The notes beneath the pieces are model-generated. The model ran no database searches, had not been told where the DNA came from, and saw nothing but the letters and a program-made list of their open reading frames with translations. The position numbers and the translations under genes were made by a program. 6,503 nt of DNA, from assembly GCA_028290595.1 (NCBI GenBank), contig JAQGJO010000010.1, forward strand, positions 1 to 6,503, in the 5' to 3' direction. Each line of letters starts with the position of its first letter. The first letter of the stretch is position 1. This document shows positions 5,194 to 6,503 of this stretch, piece after piece. Source of the stretch: Hyphomicrobiales bacterium (GTDB taxonomy: Bacteria > Pseudomonadota > Alphaproteobacteria > Rhizobiales > Beijerinckiaceae).

Positions 5194-5571
5194 ATGATGA
5201 CAACGGACACGGTGAAGCAGCGGCGCATCCTTTATGTTGAGGACGACCCAGCCTTGCGCTTGTCCACGGCCGATCTGCTCGACGACATGGGGCATCACGT
5301 GGTCGAGGCGGCCGATGCGCCGGCCGCGCTCGAATGGCTCCGCGCCGGGCATCCGGTCGATCTGCTGTTGACCGATCTCAGGATGCCGCTGATGGATGGG
5401 CAAGAGCTCGCCGCCGCAGCGCGCGCCCTGCGGCCCGGCTTGACTGTCGTCTTCACCACTGGAGCCAGCGACAAAACCGTCAGCGAAATCAGTCGTGATC
5501 CAGGGACCGCCTGCTTGCTCAAGCCCTTCGGCATCAAAGACCTGGAGAATCTCCTGCGCAAGCTCGACTGA
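5194..5571 (+). CDS. Single-domain response regulator (receiver domain only)
   Basis: The protein has 125 residues and consists of one receiver domain with no output domain. The phosphorylation site residues are all present: acidic pair D17/D18 in LYVEDDP, phospho-acceptor D61 in LLLTDLRMP, switch threonine T89 in VFTTGAS, and K110 in LLKPF. The last half (TGASD...CLLKPF) resembles receivers attached to, or partnered with, hybrid histidine kinases. It is cytosolic and would take a phosphate from a kinase, most likely the CHASE3 protein encoded 50 bases downstream, and pass it on or act by protein contact. No good ribosome site precedes the ATG at 5194; a second in-frame ATG follows at once at 5197. 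Upstream DNA holds an EcfG-like promoter and short repeats. Confidence 0.93.
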   Translation: MMTTDTVKQRRILYVEDDPALRLSTADLLDDMGHHVVEAADAPAALEWLRAGHPVDLLLTDLRMPLMDGQELAAAARALRPGLTVVFTTGASDKTVSEISRDPGTACLLKPFGIKDLENLLRKLD

Positions 5572-5621
5572 ACGACTCTGCCAATCTTTGATACAGCCGT
5601 GAAGCCATACCGGGGACCCTC

Positions 5622-6503
5622 GTGCTGAAATCCGCTCGCCTATCCATCGCTCTTGTCGGCATCCTGCTGACGGCACTCACCGGCGCGATCGCCTTCACCA
5701 ACAGGGCGTTGGAGGACAACAAGGTTCTCAACGGCTGGGTGCTGCACACCTACGACGTCATCCAGCAGGCCAACCAGCTGCTGGCCGATCTCGTCGAATC
5801 CGAAACGAGCCGGCGCGGCTACATGATGAGCCCGCAGCCGATCTATCTCGAGAGCTACCAGCGCAATGCCGCGGAGGCCAAGGCCGGCCTCGACAGTTTG
5901 AACAGCCGGGTCGGCGACAATCCGGAACAGCTCGGCCAAATGCGCGTGGTGCGAGATCTCGTCGAGCGGCGTCTGGCCGAGATGGAAGAAGGGATGCGGC
6001 GTTGGCAGGCGCAGGGGCTTGCCGCCGGCATTGCCCATCTCAACGATTCCGAAACTCGCGCCATCACCGCGCAATCGCGCGCAGCCCTGCTTCAGGTGGT
6101 CGACACCGAAACCCGTCTTCTGAACAACCGCAAGGAAGCGGCCGAGAGCGCCGCCAGCCGCACACAAATCTGGACTATCGTCATCTTCCTCATCGCTGTG
6201 ACGGGAATCCTGCTGACGCTCTATCTGCTGTCGCGCAGCAACCACCAGCTCAGCAAGACGCAGGCGCTCTTGCGCGGCCAGGCGGCGACGTTGCAACGCA
6301 CTCTCGACACCTGCAGCGAGGGCATCGCCGCATTCGATGCCAGCGGTCGGATCGTGACTTACAATCGCAATTTCTTCACGCTGCTCGACTATCCCGACCA
6401 CCTCGGCCAGCAGCGCGCGATGTTCGACGAATTCACCAAATTCGACGCCGGCCGCACGGCCGAACTGTTGAGCAAGGTCTCGATCAACGTCGATTCCTCG
6501 ACC
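5622..6503 (+). CDS. CHASE3-PAS membrane sensor, probably a histidine kinase (3' part missing)
   Basis: The frame from GTG at 5622 stays open to the window edge, giving 294 residues of an incomplete protein. It has a first membrane segment (about 7-26), an extracytoplasmic CHASE3-type domain (about 40-175, with the characteristic ADLVESETSRRGYMMSPQP and YLESYQ near 55-80), a second membrane segment (about 183-203, IWTIVIFLIAVTGILLTLYLL), a short linking helix, and from about 224 a PAS domain (TLDTCSEGIAAFDASGRIVT, NRNFFTLLDYP). This order is usual for membrane histidine kinases, and the neighbouring receiver gene supports that, but the kinase core lies outside the window. A diguanylate cyclase or other output cannot be excluded. 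GGGGA six bases before the GTG is a plausible ribosome site; no in-frame ATG fits better. It is probably co-transcribed with the response regulator. Confidence 0.88.
   Translation, partial: MLKSARLSIALVGILLTALTGAIAFTNRALEDNKVLNGWVLHTYDVIQQANQLLADLVESETSRRGYMMSPQPIYLESYQRNAAEAKAGLDSLNSRVGDNPEQLGQMRVVRDLVERRLAEMEEGMRRWQAQGLAAGIAHLNDSETRAITAQSRAALLQVVDTETRLLNNRKEAAESAASRTQIWTIVIFLIAVTGILLTLYLLSRSNHQLSKTQALLRGQAATLQRTLDTCSEGIAAFDASGRIVTYNRNFFTLLDYPDHLGQQRAMFDEFTKFDAGRTAELLSKVSINVDSST

Noticed and set aside
5194..5571. FATGUY-type single-domain stress receiver (SdrG/MrrA-like)
   Set aside because: The defining PFxFATG motif is not present; the corresponding segment reads TVVFTTGASD, so that assignment is not supported.
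5640..6401. Open frame of about 250 codons on the minus strand over the CHASE3 sensor
   Set aside because: The plus strand frame has membrane segments, CHASE3 and PAS motifs; the antisense frame is histidine-rich low-complexity sequence typical of GC-rich shadows.
1..6503. Mobile element, defence island or CRISPR array
   Set aside because: No transposase, integrase, nuclease or regularly spaced repeats were seen; coding content and composition are uniform and housekeeping-like.

Overview
The window is 6.5 kb of GC-rich DNA with a codon style typical of Alphaproteobacteria. The organism call rests on base composition, on a PAS_5-family (DUF1457-like) protein, which is largely an alphaproteobacterial family, and on a GGAAC-N16-CGTC element resembling an EcfG general-stress promoter. 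A rhizobial or methylotroph-like order (Hyphomicrobiales) is plausible but unproven. It looks like ordinary chromosome: there is no transposase, integrase, CRISPR array or phage gene.

Left part (1-2580): a metal-dependent amidohydrolase of the Amidohydro_2/ACMSD-like family runs leftward off the edge. It is divergent from a complete LysR-type regulator, and the AT-rich gap between them carries a perfect 6-5-6 palindrome with T-N11-A geometry. This is the classic layout of a LysR regulator next to its target gene. A FrnE-like DsbA-family thiol oxidoreductase lies convergent to the LysR gene, and the two stop codons are packed into a single TTAA.

Middle (2581-4752): a 440-residue pentapeptide-repeat protein reads rightward and converges on a small stand-alone PAS_5 protein. 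The pentapeptide protein contains two modules, each opened by the same helical-looking cap motif, which suggests an internal duplication. The upstream regions of both genes hold short repeats that look like regulatory sites. A complete tRNA-Ser(UGA) with encoded CCA follows, preceded by a plausible promoter.

Right part (4842-6503): a 350-base non-coding stretch holds a strong 9-bp hairpin, a T-arm-like fragment, a 10-bp repeat 90 bases apart (the first copy fits an EcfG-type promoter) and three TTAA motifs at 8-base spacing. It leads into a single-domain response regulator and, 50 bases later on the same strand, a membrane-bound CHASE3-PAS sensor protein, probably a histidine kinase, cut by the window edge. 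These two probably form a two-component operon.

No clearly new multi-gene system is visible. The best leads are the regulatory DNA (872-888 and 4979-5120) and the duplicated architecture of the pentapeptide protein.
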